This document shows, in pieces, positions 25,356-37,417 of a stretch of 64,000 bases of DNA. Source of the stretch: Cucumis sativus (lineage: Eukaryota; Streptophyta; Magnoliopsida; Cucurbitales; Cucurbitaceae); contig NC_026661.2 in assembly GCF_000004075.3 (NCBI RefSeq), positions 3,906,001-3,970,000 on the forward strand, written 5' to 3'. Positions within the stretch are counted from its first letter, which is position 1. Every line of letters begins with the position of its first letter. Under the pieces are notes generated by a model. The model did no database searches, had not been told where the DNA came from, and saw only the letters and a list, made by a program, of their open reading frames with translations. Made by a program: the position numbers and the translations under genes.

Positions 25356-27347
25356 TTGAACATTTAAAATCTTTTGAACCATTTCCTACCGTACCTTAAT
25401 TCCTAAAGAAGGTAGGAAACTTTTCCAAATTCTTTGAGATGTTGGAACTGCTGATTTTCTTACTCCTTTCAGATATAAAATTTCTCTCTTCTCTCATTCT
25501 TACCAAAACCCAACAATTAATTAGATCATTTTGTTCATATATCAGTTTAATAAACATAGTGGCATTGCCCCATCATTCTTTACTTCTTTAGCATGCTTTT
25601 AAGCATATTTATCTTACTGTCTGAATGAGGAAAATAAGTCACACACTATGTGGTATGGAGATAAATAACAACACACTAGAATGAATAAACAGCGAACAAG
25701 AAGAACAATGCATTTGAAAGAAGAACAATGCAATTGAAAGAAGGTAGTTTACGTCTTTTCCTTTTTCATGAGTTATGCTGTATAATAATATGCATTGCGC
25801 AATGTTAACAATAAAATTAGTTAGAAATTTTAAAATTATAAGAATAAAAAAAATACTCTATACTTTGTATTAAGATCATAATATTAAAAATGAAACAGCT
25901 CTCACTTTTCACAACCAATCAACATATTTAGGATTAGCAAATTGGTCTATTTGTGGACATATAATCTTCCAAAAGAAAATTCCAAGTAGACAAGAACAAA
26001 CAAACAAAAAAGCAAAAAATAATAAAATTTGCCATGCATAAATTTCCATTTAGGTCTTCCTTTTCAAATCATTGTAGTATTAGTTAATTAATTAGTTGTA
26101 TATATGTGCTAATTATGTTCTAAACATGCATGTGTTGGCCGGCTATCTATCCATATATATATATATATGCATGTTCATATAGTTTCATTGCAACCATTAG
26201 TTTTATCAGTCAAAAATCAACTGCTACAGATGATCGTCGTCTTAGGAATTTTTGTCTTGTTTTTTTGAATGAATATTTAATTTCTCACAACTGTGAAATT
26301 CATCTACATTATTATATATATATATAGCATGATATAATATAATATAAACCAAGTAATTATAAAGTATGTGTTTTGTTTTTAATCCTTAACTTTTACACTA
26401 AACTATCAGTTTCTCAACTAGTTTTAAAATGACATTTAATAAAGAATTGAACTTATGATATTTTCTTTGTCTATTTATTTGATATGGACGACTTTGTTAA
26501 TCTATACGGTGTATGTTTAGTCATATAATTAACTTAATTCAAGGCAGAAATAGGAAAAAAAAAAAAGGTGTTTAGCCACATGGAATAAAGTTATAGAAAA
26601 ACCAGTTTGTTAATGGTGGATTATTATATTCTTAGTTTTGAAAATTAGAAATTAAATAAAGGTATTGTTTTAGGATTGTTGACTGATAATCTGTTATATA
26701 ACATAATGAATATGGATTTTTTTTCTCAAAACAATTACTTATTTAGTTCTTTTCGTTTTCAAATCATCAACACAATTATGTTAATTTATGCTAGAAAAAA
26801 ATAATTACTATTTTGATATATGTTTTTTATTAAGTTTAAAAAGTCTCTCAATTAATTTTATGATACTATTAGTCTAAATAGATATATGCATTTTAAATTA
26901 GAATAATAAATTTTGAAAATCATATTCTCTTCAAACAAAATTTCTAATTTTAAATATTATATAATTATATAATTATTTTTTAAAAAATCAAACAAAAATT
27001 ACTTCGATTAAGAGTAAAAATTGTTAATAAAGTAACGAATGTAGAAATAATAAGACTTGTATTAACATGACATATCTATATATCATCCATAACCTATTAT
27101 CATATATTAATTTGAACTATTTATTTGTACATGAGACATATTTATGCATATATTTACAGATAATAACAACCAATTGTACTACCAACCATGATTATCCAAA
27201 TTAACAAAAACAAAAATTGAGAGAGATAAATTAAAACTTAGAAAAGCAAACAGAAAAAAATTAAGAATATTGCCAAATTGGGAGGCTTAACAAAACATTA
27301 ATTTTCTAGAGGATTTATTTTCCTCTTTTTCTTATTCAAAAGCAATA

Positions 27348-27348
27348 A

Positions 27349-27421
<73 letters not shown>
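27348..27421. repeat. TA microsatellite (about 74 bp)
   Basis: Nearly pure (TA)n with a single TAT-TAT interruption near 27371 and one TG near 27411. Likely length-polymorphic. Confidence 0.95.
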
Positions 27422-28339
27422 GGTTTCACAAGTTGACATGTTTAAATAATTAAGGCCAATTTTCAAAATTATTTGATACTTTTTTTAAAAAAATATTTAC
27501 ATCTTTTAAGTTAAAATTTGAAATTTATTCAACTTTTAGTCTACGACACGTACATTATTCTACCTTTTAGCATTCTAACGTCTTTTATTTTTTTTAATAA
27601 TGTCAAATGCTTTATCACGTTTACCAATGATAATGACAAAACGTTCACGTAATAGAAAACGAGCATTTTGTGTGTTTGCGTAGCTTTTAAGTAAAGCAAG
27701 GTAATTAATTAATCAACAAATTTTGTATTTTATTTATGGTAATAGTACGTGTGTATAACATGCACGAACGTACGTGTAATCAATGCAATTTTAGTATCTT
27801 AGAATAACCGTCGAGTTGAATAGTAATGTAACGCTCAATTGTTGTAAATTGGTACTCCTTTTAATCTCGAGACGGGTAAATGGTAATATTGATAAGAGAG
27901 TAAATTATGAAGTAAAAGAGTAGAATAATTTTGGTTGGCATATGGAAGTTGTATTGGTGCTATTAGGTGGAGTAATGAGCCGTACGTTGGAAGATCAAAT
28001 GCAATCTTTAAAAATATATATATTGTTTTTGAACTTTAGGGTTTTGTCTTTGTTCATATATAATTTAAATATACTCTATATGTTGTGGCAATTTGAAAGG
28101 TCTAAAGAATCTTATTTTCTCCATAAACCCAACAACAATATATTGACAATTTTGAAGATAACATTAATAAATAGAAAACTTTTATACCCAATTCACTTAA
28201 CCATGCTATAGGCTATACATTCATCTTAAATATTAGAGCATTAGATTAGGAAAAGAGAAGATGAGAATTGTTGGATGATATAATTAACTATCTTTAGTGT
28301 TGATAAACTCAATTAATTATATAAAATATGTTAAATGGC

Positions 28340-29060
28340 ACGAATGGAAATCAATTTTAGGGTTTGAACACAAGATCTCTATGGACTACCTACTTTCATA
28401 CTAAGTTTAAATCACTAGTTGACCAAAAAGTTTAACTTAGTGTGTAAAGGTAAATTTAATATTATATTATTATACAATCTCTCGCATATGGGTTAGAAAT
28501 ATGAAAAATGTATATCAAGTGGAAATGAACATTGAAAGAGGTGGAAACGACATTGAACACTGGAATGTTCACGACGAGAGGTTGCGAAAGATATGGACAG
28601 AGAGAAGGAACCGCGGAGGAACAAACAAACAAGGGACGTGATATGAAAAAAGAAAATGGGGTTAGGTTTTTACGGATATTAATTTTTGTCGACACCTTTG
28701 ATGAGTGTTAGCAGAGATAAGGTTACTCTCGACGCTTGGAAGTAAACAGTCTAGAGTTTATAAAAGAAGTTAGTTACTTCTCGTCAACTCCCAACCATGT
28801 CCAATAAAGAGTTTTGATTCTTTCTCCCAACACCCATTTTACGACTTCGGGAGTTGGAATTAAACTCCCCAATAACATCGATGTCCATGTACAACGACAA
28901 CAGTGCTTATTTTATGCCCTAGGAAAGAGTTTTTTTTTTTTTTTTTCTTGTAGTGAACTCTTGAACCTGAAACATGCTCTAGTACTATCTAAAATAATAA
29001 CCGATTGACCCAAAAACTTAACTAAGCTGTAAAAGTAAATTTAATGATACATTTCACTAA
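28340..29060. repeat. Pair of related dispersed-repeat pieces in direct orientation
   Basis: 28370-28465 and 28955-29045 share the pattern TAAAT(A)ACYRRTTGACCMAAAA, then TTAACT.AG..TGTAAA.GTAAATTTAAT. I recognise this ending as a recurrent plant repeat that normally reads 'accatgttaaatcacc…'. The roughly 490 bp between them is not coding. The class is unknown. Confidence 0.35.
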
Positions 29061-29576
29061 CACATGGTTTTTATCGTGGACGTAATAATAATAAGAATAA
29101 ATAAATGAGAAAGAAAAGAAAGATCTAGAAGGTTATTTAAAACAGCTCCATATATAGTTTGTTTTTAACTACAAACAAAGTAAGAAAAGAAGTAATAGAG
29201 TGTGTGGCTGTTTGTAAGCCATAAATACAATAATATAGAGAGAGAGTGTGTGTGTGTCTCGCGATGGTTACCATGCATTTCAAAACGCGTCAATCGTCCC
29301 CTGAATTGGCCGTCGTTTTTGGTATTCACAGCCCACCAAATTTCCCCTTAACCCTTAAACCATTTTCCTCTCTTTGTCTCTTTTCATACCATTTTCCACC
29401 CCCCCACACCTCCTCCTCAAATACCAATTCTAACTAAAACAATGGGTTTAAATACCATTTCACATTTTTCCATCCTATACTCTACTTCCATGCGTGGACC
29501 AAACCAGTATTTTAAACTAAAACAATAAAGATTCCACTGTACAACTAACCCTCCCCCCCACCACCACACAAACACA

Positions 29577-29585
29577 TATATATAT
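29577..29585 (+). promoter_or_regulatory. TATA box of the DnaJ gene
   Basis: TATATATAT lies 73-81 bp before the ATG, preceded by a C-rich tract and followed by a pyrimidine-rich leader. Confidence 0.5.
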
Positions 29586-29657
29586 CTTCAACTATTTCCT
29601 CCTTCCCTTGTCCATCAGCTTCCAATTGTAAAACAAAAATCAAACTAAAAAGCAAAT

Positions 29658-30155
29658 ATGTTTGCTTCACCAAATTCCTCTTCAACTTCTCTTTCTTTAT
29701 CCTTCCTCTCCAAGACCACCCCTCCTTCTCATCAGGCGGCAAGCCGTGGCCGCTTCTGCGTCTCATGTAAAGCTTCTGCAACTAGAGAGAGAGATTATTA
29801 CAAGTTGCTTTCGGTGAGTGGTGGGTGCAATGCTAGTCCTGAAGAAATTAAGAAGGCATACAGAGCCATGGCTTTGCGATATCATCCTGATCTTGTTTGT
29901 GATCCTTTGCTCAAAGAACAATCAACTAGAATGTTTGTTCAGCTCAATGCAGCTTACAAGACTCTCTCTGATCCTGTTCTTAGAAGACAATACGATGACT
30001 CTCTTAATATGGGATTCAATACAAAAGGCTTTCGAGGAGATTCAGCTGTTTGGGAAAGACAGATTCTTGAGCTCAAACGTCGCTCCTCTCAACGCAAAGA
30101 TCGGTCCGCTCCTGCTTCGTGGGCTGCAAGAATGCAAGCTCATAGTCGTTGTTAG
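29658..30155 (+). CDS. Plastid-type J-domain protein, DnaJ20/DnaJ11-like
   Basis: Intronless, 165 aa. Residues 1-38 are Ser/Thr-rich with few acidic residues and end near RFCVSCKAS, as expected for a chloroplast transit peptide. The J domain spans about 45-118: RDYYKLLSVSG…EEIKKAYRAMALRYHPD, with the catalytic HPD tripeptide at 76-78, and NAAYKTLSDPVLRRQYD at its end. The C-terminus (LELKRRSSQRKDRSAPASWAARMQ) matches the short tail of Arabidopsis DJC26/J20-type proteins (…LRRRSNQKD…SWAARMR). J20 delivers misfolded DXS to plastid Hsp70, and that role is inferred only. There are no zinc-finger or C-terminal substrate domains, so it is a type III (C) J-protein. Stop at 30153-30155. It is likely functional. 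Confidence 0.88.
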   Translation: MFASPNSSSTSLSLSFLSKTTPPSHQAASRGRFCVSCKASATRERDYYKLLSVSGGCNASPEEIKKAYRAMALRYHPDLVCDPLLKEQSTRMFVQLNAAYKTLSDPVLRRQYDDSLNMGFNTKGFRGDSAVWERQILELKRRSSQRKDRSAPASWAARMQAHSRC

Positions 30156-33100
30156 CCTTTGCTCTAAATTTAAGCTTTTCACTCAAGGACTGCTTCCTTC
30201 ATATATATATTCTTTCATACCTATCATAAAAGAGTAGTTTTCTTTGTTGGGTATTCTATTTCATAACAAAGAGAACTTTGTGAAGTTTTTTTTTTCTTCC
30301 TTTTTTCTTTCCAATCAAAGCTTCTACTAAAATAAAGCAATCTAGAATTAATTCACAATAATAAGCAAATAATTAAACGACTTTGGTCAACAAATGTTGT
30401 TCTAACAAATTATTGATTAGTTTAGCCAACAATTTAACAATCAAAAGGAAATATTTCTTCTTCTTAACCAATCACGCCAAATTCTAAATTCTCTGAATCG
30501 CACACTAAATCAGTGGAGATGGCGAATGTAGAAACTTTGTTAAACCTAAGTATAGAAGAGGCCCTCCAGCTCTTACACTTACACTAAATTTGCTGGTATG
30601 TTGTGAATATCATATAATTAGTATATAATATATATGAGAGCATCCTTATTTGTAAAAATTACTTTCTCTTTGAATCCTCAATAAGTTGAATAAGAGTGTG
30701 ATACAAATTAATTAGGTATCCACCTAAAATTTCATCATAATTTCTCCACAAAAAGAACATTTAATTAATATGTTGTAGGTATTTTTTGGTAGAAAAGATA
30801 TAGTAAACAAATATCATATCCTAACGAAACTCTCCTGTTTGGGATACATAATCATTATAAATTCTAAAAAAATATATACAAAACATACTTTACTTTGTAA
30901 GTTTTAGGATATTAATTTATCCAAAGATTTTCCTTTACCTATTCCCACACCCATTTCTTTTAACCAAAGAAGAGGAAGTTTTTCCCTAATATTAATTACC
31001 TATAACAAATATGATATTATTGTTTTACTAACAATTTTAATGTTTTCAATAGTTGATTGAGTAGAGAGTGCATTTGATTTTGATATCTTTTCAATTACCT
31101 AAATCAAAACTTAAACGAAAATATTAAATCATCGAATAAGGTTAACGAAACTATCGAGTGTGTGATACATTGGGCCTTAAATTTAGAAGAATGAATTTTA
31201 ATTTTCCTTTATTTAATAAATTTGTACGTATGAATAGTTTCAACATTTTGCTTATATTTGAAAACGTCTTTTTTCTTTTGTTATAATTTTTTTAAAAAAA
31301 ACCAGTACATACTCAATACTTCAATTAATTATATTGCTATAATTTTCTCTTTTAATTTTCTTTTACCTAAAATTCAATTATTCAAATTCAGTTTGGTTTT
31401 CACTCATTTTCCTTTCCATTTAAACTCTTCACCTTTACTAAAATTTCAACAATAATCATTTTCAAATACAACCAAAATTCAACAATTTAGAATACTGGTA
31501 GAAGTATATCGAGGGTTATTAGTTTCTATGATGGACATAATCTAAAATTTTATCATATTTTTCACCAATTGTCAACATTAAAAAAGGAGATGTCATTCTT
31601 AAACTTTGATTTGATTTAGACATCAAAGTCGTGGCAACCGACAAACACCACGACGATGTGCATCTAACCTTTGTTTTAAGTCAATAAATTTATGATTGAG
31701 GCACATACAAATCAATATTCAATTAAAGATGATTTCTCTTGTCCAATATGTTTACCAATATCCATAATAACAACACAATTGATACTAAGTTTCATTTCTT
31801 TTTATTAATTTCTTGTAAAATTGTAATGCATTTATACAAAAGTTCATATATACTAATATTTTGTCACTTTTTTCAAGATATTTATATCTAAACCAAAGTA
31901 ATAATGTAGGAAGTAATTGGCAGATTAAGTGAGATAGTTTTCTCCTTCTTAGTTTTTCTAACCAACACTTTTCCCCAACGGATACTTTTCAACTATGAGA
32001 CTAGTGGGTTGGGTTGGGCCTGCTCCTTACGGCCCACTATGTATTCGTAAGCCCAATCGGTTAAACCAAACATGGACTATGGCCCAATAACATACAAATT
32101 GCATCAAAATCACATTTAGAAAAAAAAACCGTTCATGGTACTTTTTTTTTTCAAATGAATGAACGAGACGACTATTAGACACTAATTAAATCAGATAATC
32201 AACTTTTAAATTTGATATTTTTGTGAATCTAGAAATATTGTGACATGAGTTTTATTATCATTTTTTTATTTTTGCTATTTTTGCAAAAACCTTATTTATA
32301 ATGTATACCAATTTTAGATAATAATTCAAGTGTATAATATTTTTAAAAAACTACAAATAAGACAAAGTCTATCAATGATATATTTATATAAGTGATAGAG
32401 TTTTATGGGATTAACATTTGCAATATGATCTATCAACGATAGACTCTGATGAGCTTTGCTATATTTATAATTTATTTTAAGATATTGTTATTTATGTCAA
32501 TATTTTGAATCTATTTGTTGTATTTGTAATTGTTCTAATTTACAAAAAAAAAAAATTGTATTAAATAGGCTTAAATTTAAGAGATATATATATATTTTTT
32601 AAATTGAAATGATTTTTTTTCAATCAGTTATTTTAAATTACAAAACTTTAGAAAATATTTATGAATATAATAAAATAACATATCTATATATATGTGTGTG
32701 ATATAATCCACGGAATAGTTGAATTCTAATTGGAATGAGAGCTAACAAGCATAGTTACCACTAAACTGCCTACAAATATTAAACATTAATTAGTTTTGTT
32801 TAGACATATTATATAAAGATAATAAAGTTGACAGGGGTTCGAGCCCCCCTTGACCTATACTACACCGGTGTGTGTTTATCGTGATATTGATAGAGACAAA
32901 TAGTAGTTTATCTCGATTCATCATAGTCCATCTTGCTATATTTTGTAAATATTTTTTTGTTCATTGTGTTATATTTGAAAATAACTTTAATTTTTGAGCT
33001 TATCTACCCTTATTACATATAATTATCAATTTACACCCTAAACTAATAGGAAATAGGGTTTGTTTCAATTTAGACCATAAGCTAATATAATCGATTTAAA

Positions 33101-33660
33101 ATTAATCTATGTCCCATTTAAATCCTAACTTTTACAAGTGTGTTAATTCAATTTAAAGTTAAACTTTAATTCCTCTACGTTTTATTTACATATATGTATT
33201 GAAGTTTAAAATAATTTTAACTTCATGAACTATTTCTTTATTTGTTACGTAACACTAGGTGAGCCAATTTTAAATACCAAAAACCTATCATTTAATGAAC
33301 ATTAAATTGACACTGCATCTAGATGAGTGATGAGAATAAAGTGTGTACATCATTTCATGACTCATATATGCAATAGTATACATAATTATTTTAACATAAA
33401 CTAGAAATATGAAATATCATGAATTAATGTAACGATGGAGAAGAGATCTATTCAAGAGCTAATAGAGAGTAAAAAAAGAAAAGAATATTATAAGATGGCT
33501 TTGTGTCACACACCACAAATTATACCCACAAGAGAAACCCAAAATCAAACACTCCCAACCCAACAAATATTCTCCCTTCCACAAAAATTGAAATAAAATA
33601 GCATACTTAACAAATTTCCCTTTTCCCAACCAAAACGACGCCGCATCATCGACCCCCCCT
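30156..33660. other. Intergenic stretch, no gene seen
   Basis: AT-rich. Apart from the SINE-like copy at 32721-32876 no gene, RNA gene or transposon end could be supported. A somewhat GC-richer patch at 31980-32090 (…GTGGGTTGGGTTGGGCCTG…) has no open frame of note. Confidence 0.5.
32721..32876 (+). repeat. SINE-like dispersed repeat, copy 2
   Basis: Matches the copy at 5037-5172. This copy keeps a good Pol III B-box-like element, GGGGTTCGAGCCCCC (32834-32848), and has a 20-25 bp insertion relative to copy 1. Confidence 0.45.
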
Positions 33661-34439
33661 TCACAGGCTGCACAACAGAGCAACCCCGATGGCCGTCATT
33701 ACAGATCCAACTGACCCCAAACCTCCCGTCGCCGTCGCTCCCGACTTTCCAGGGGCAGGAGCCCCCGTGGGCTCGCTCACCACCGGCGACGCTGCCTCCG
33801 CTGATTTTGGAGCACCTGATGGCGTAACAGCTGCATCCAAACACAACAAACCGCTCAGAAATTTCTTCATTAATTAACATTACGAATTCCAGATCGGAAT
33901 CAACAAACTAAAATTGAACGGGAAGTGTTTAAAGAGGAGATATGTAGTACCTGGAGAAGAAGCAGGAGAAATCGACACTGCAAAACCAAAAGAAAACACG
34001 GATTTCACTCAATCAGACCACTTAATTGCATACGCATTTGTGTTGTAAGCAGAAATTAATAGATCGATTATCGGAAGGAATAATTAGGCTTACATTTACA
34101 GTTAGATGCAGCGGGAGCGGAGACTTTGCAAGCAGCAGGGAGAGAGAGGGCTTTAGTGACGTTGAGTACGACGCCTAATTGAGCGCTGTTCTTGAAGGCT
34201 TCGCAAAGACAGTCAGCGTCGGCCTTGAGGACGGTCTTGAGGCCAGAACAGCAGGTTCCTTGAGGCTTGCTGGTGGTGCTGTCGTTGGAAACGAAAGAGA
34301 GACAGTCGGCCATGTTGAGGATGAGACTAGAACAGTCGACCCCCGGCGCTGGAGCATCATTTGCGGCGGAAAGGGGGGAGAATTGTAGTGCGAGGAATGC
34401 AAGAGAAAAGAGAGCGAGAAAAGGGTTGGTGGTAGCCAT
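33661..34439 (-). CDS. GPI-anchored non-specific lipid transfer protein (LTPG type)
   Basis: Three exons on the minus strand: 34439-34094, 33977-33951 (27 nt) and 33830-33661, giving 180 aa. A signal peptide (about 1-25, ending SPLSAA) is followed by the eight-cysteine LTP fold: [13 protein letters not shown]…[11 protein letters not shown]…ADCLCEAF…LPAAC…SNCK. The micro-exon encodes LSISPASSP. The tail is Pro/Ala/Ser-rich ([17 protein letters not shown]…), then small residues and a C-terminal hydrophobic segment ([16 protein letters not shown]), the GPI-anchor signal. Family members sit on the outer plasma membrane or wall and help export cuticular wax lipids or act as xylogen-like arabinogalactan proteins. 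The micro-exon keeps the frame at phases 1 and 1, and skipping it would also keep frame (27 nt). Exon 1 donor is AAAT/GTAAGC; an alternative GT 6 nt earlier is weaker. Confidence 0.88.
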
Positions 34440-34544
34440 GGCAGAGAAAAGAGAAGATTGGTAAAGGGGAAAATGAGAGATGGAGAAGTGGGGAAGTGGG
34501 GAAGTGAGGAAGTGAGGAGTGGGGTTTGAAGTTGGTGAGGGTCA

Positions 34545-34552
34545 TTTAAATA
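34545..34552 (-). promoter_or_regulatory. TATA box of the LTPG gene
   Basis: TATTTAAA on the minus strand lies about 106 bp upstream of the ATG, giving a predicted 5' leader near 80 nt. Confidence 0.5.
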
Positions 34553-35430
34553 AGCAGATTTCGGAATGTTTAATTATTATTATACTTTATTTTTATAAAA
34601 AATCAAATATCTAACATATTTAGTAGCCGTTTTGGCCCTCCAAAGTGGGGTCGATTACTTCTATAATAATTAATTATCAACTTAACTTAATGTATTTCAA
34701 CCACTTTAACAAAACTAATTTCTCTTTAAATAATTTATATTACTTATTAGAGCTAAGGACATTATTTATTTTTAAACTTACCTTCATTTTTTAAATTAAG
34801 TTGGTCCATATACAAGTTTAGGTCTAATTCATTTGAGGTGGATTAAATTAGTTAAATAATTATGTTAATTTTTTTATGTTAGAAAAACACAAAATTGATA
34901 TTTTTTTATATTTTTCCAATCTCCAAAAGGAACAACCATGTCACTCAACTTTAAATGGCAAAAAAAGAAATGTGGATATGACATATGAAAATAAAGTTAA
35001 ATTGTATATATATACATATAGATAGAAATTAGAGAATTTTAAAAAACACCAAATTTAACCAAATATTTATAAACTATTGCAAATTCTATTACTTACACCC
35101 ATTCATAAAATCTAGAATTTTGTCATGGTTTGTAAATATTTATTTTATTTATATTTTTAAATTTTGGATAATGAAAAATTTGGTATAAGAATCGACTCAA
35201 AATAGTATTTTAAAACTTTTTTAAAAATTCAATTATTTATATTTTTTAAACAAAACTTTCACCCTTTTCATCCAAAAATAAATCTTAATTATACTTTTAA
35301 CACAGACTATAAAATGGTTTATATATATATATATATATTAGCCTATCTATAAAAGAGAAAAAAAAGAAAGGTGAGTTTTTCGAAATTGAAAAAGAAGAAG
35401 AAAAACTGAGAAAATGAAAAAGAAAGAAAG

Positions 35431-35537
35431 ACGTGGGAAAAGGGAGGTTTGGATGTGCGGCTGTAAAGGATGGTGCCATGTGGGAGAAATGAGTGGTAAT
35501 GGAAACGTGGCGAACATCCAACGGTTCAGTTACGTGT
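35431..35537. promoter_or_regulatory. Cluster of ACGT-core (ABRE-like) elements
   Basis: ACGTGGG at 35431, ACGTGGCG at 35505 and TACGTGT at 35531 lie within 107 bp. ACGTGGC is the core bound by ABA-responsive bZIPs. They are about 0.9 kb upstream of the LTPG transcription start, on a gene family often ABA- or drought-induced. The function is inferred. Confidence 0.35.
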
Positions 35538-36753
35538 TTTTGTCGTTTAAATATTTATTAAACTTTACTTACATGCAATAGCTTTAAATGCTTCGTTGCC
35601 ACACACACACAAATGATATATAATTCTTTTTTCCAATTTTATATCATGCCAAATAACATAAAATATAATGAGTAATGTGTTACTTAATTAATATGTAATT
35701 TAGTAATTTAAGTAACTCATTTATTCATTTTTAAACAATAAACAATAAATAAATAGAAGACAACTAATTTTTTAATTAGGGACCCACTCTAGTATATGGA
35801 CAGTAAAAATAAATTTATAATAATGCTTTTTTCTAGAAGAAAAAAAAAGTTTAATTATTTGAGATGTAATTATTTTATTATGTGTGGTTGAGTCAAAAGT
35901 TTTGACCCACAATCAAAAGGTGTAATTTTGAAACTTGGAGGATGATAGCATTGCATAGGCATGTATGACTAAAAGTTGTTTCAACATTATCATAATAAGT
36001 TATATTGATAGAATATAACTCATAAATATTTTAATTTATTTTGTTATTTTTAAAAACGTTCATTCTTATAAACTAAATTTCAATAGTAAAAAAGTGTTTG
36101 AAAATATTATCTTTAAACTAGATACGGTTAATTCAAGTCATCGTATGACCTAATTGCTTGCACTTACTACAGGATATCAACACAGAAAACCTACTTGAAA
36201 TCTTTAGGTATTTGTTTATGAGAGGATGACTACTAGAGTGTTATTGCTTATAAGATTTGTATTCCTATTGGCAATTTTTCAAAAGCAAAACCTAATTTTG
36301 TGGTATGGATGAGAGAGACTAATTAAATTCCATGTTTAGTGTAATATTGTTTCTTTTGAGAAACATTACATTGTTGACACATGTTGATGCATGCATTAAA
36401 TTTATTATAATTTAAATTGTATACACAAATACGATATTGTAGACTTTGTATCATACAAAATTTATAAAGTTTCTTATTAATTTGTTAGTTTATTACTTGT
36501 CACATTGATTAAATTGTTATATTATAAAGCTTACCTAATTTTTTATTTATCGGAAGAACTAAAAAGTAGTAATTTAGAAGCCAAAATTAGGGTGGATTTG
36601 AATCAACTTTTTAATAATATAAAAATATTTTCCATTTTAAAGATAAAACTGAAAATGAAATAAAAGAGAAACGTAATAAGTTATAAACCAAAATATTATA
36701 TATTTGAATTTAGGAGGTAAGGAAAGGAAATAAAGAAGTAAAAAACAAAAAGG

Positions 36754-36811
36754 GTTGGGAAAGAAAGAAAAGGAGGGGAAACGTTGGGAAAGAAAGAAAA
36801 GGAGGGGAAAC
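36754..36811. repeat. Exact 29-bp tandem duplication
   Basis: The purine-rich unit starting GTTGGGAAAGAAAG is repeated twice without mismatch (36754-36782, 36783-36811). Confidence 0.95.
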
Positions 36812-37385
36812 GTACACGCTTTAGGATTAAATGTCGAACCAAATTGGGCACCTATTTTGGAGACTATGCAACGCACCGTTTTCTATAAAGACATTCAATT
36901 TCGTGGGCCCAATCAAAGTTCGTCAACTTCCAAAAGCCTTTCTATTAAAACAAACAAATACTATAATAATAATATATTATATATTATATATATATAAATA
37001 CTCGATTCAAAACTAGTTTTTCAGATGCATTTTCAACATTTTAATAAAAAAAATTAAACAAAAATTATTTTATTTTTATGAAAAAATCATTTCAAAATTA
37101 CGAAGATAATTTAAAGACAAAAAAGAAAAAGAAAATTTCAAATAAATACAATTTTTTTTAAAAAAAACAAAAAACAAAATAAGTTACCAAATATATATCA
37201 TCTTTTTAGTAAACAAAAATTAAAAATTAAAAAATATTTTCTTTAAATAATAATATAAGAAAATATTTATGCTAACAAAAATTCACTCAAATACAAAAAC
37301 TCATTATCCACTCTCTAAATATGTTTTTAATCATTTTTAATAGTTCTCTATCATTTACTTATATTTGGCCTTTTTTCAAGATAAG

Positions 37386-37417
37386 ATAAAATAAAATAAA
37401 ATAAAATAAAATAAAAT
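37386..37417. repeat. (AAAAT)n microsatellite
   Basis: About six uninterrupted AAAAT units. Confidence 0.9.

Larger units (their letters stand above)
25356..29560. other. AT-rich intergenic stretch between LINE remnant and DnaJ gene
   Basis: No gene supported. Contains a 19-20 bp tandem pair around 25698-25741 (GAAGAACAATGCAWTTGAAA), a long TA microsatellite (27348-27421) and a pair of related repeat pieces (28340-28470 and 28940-29060). ORFs at 27942, 28462 and 29246 show no family features. Confidence 0.45.

Noticed and set aside
33545..33880. 111-aa minus frame over the LTPG last exon
   Set aside because: Wrong frame; the LTPG frame gives the GPI-signal tail and closes splicing.
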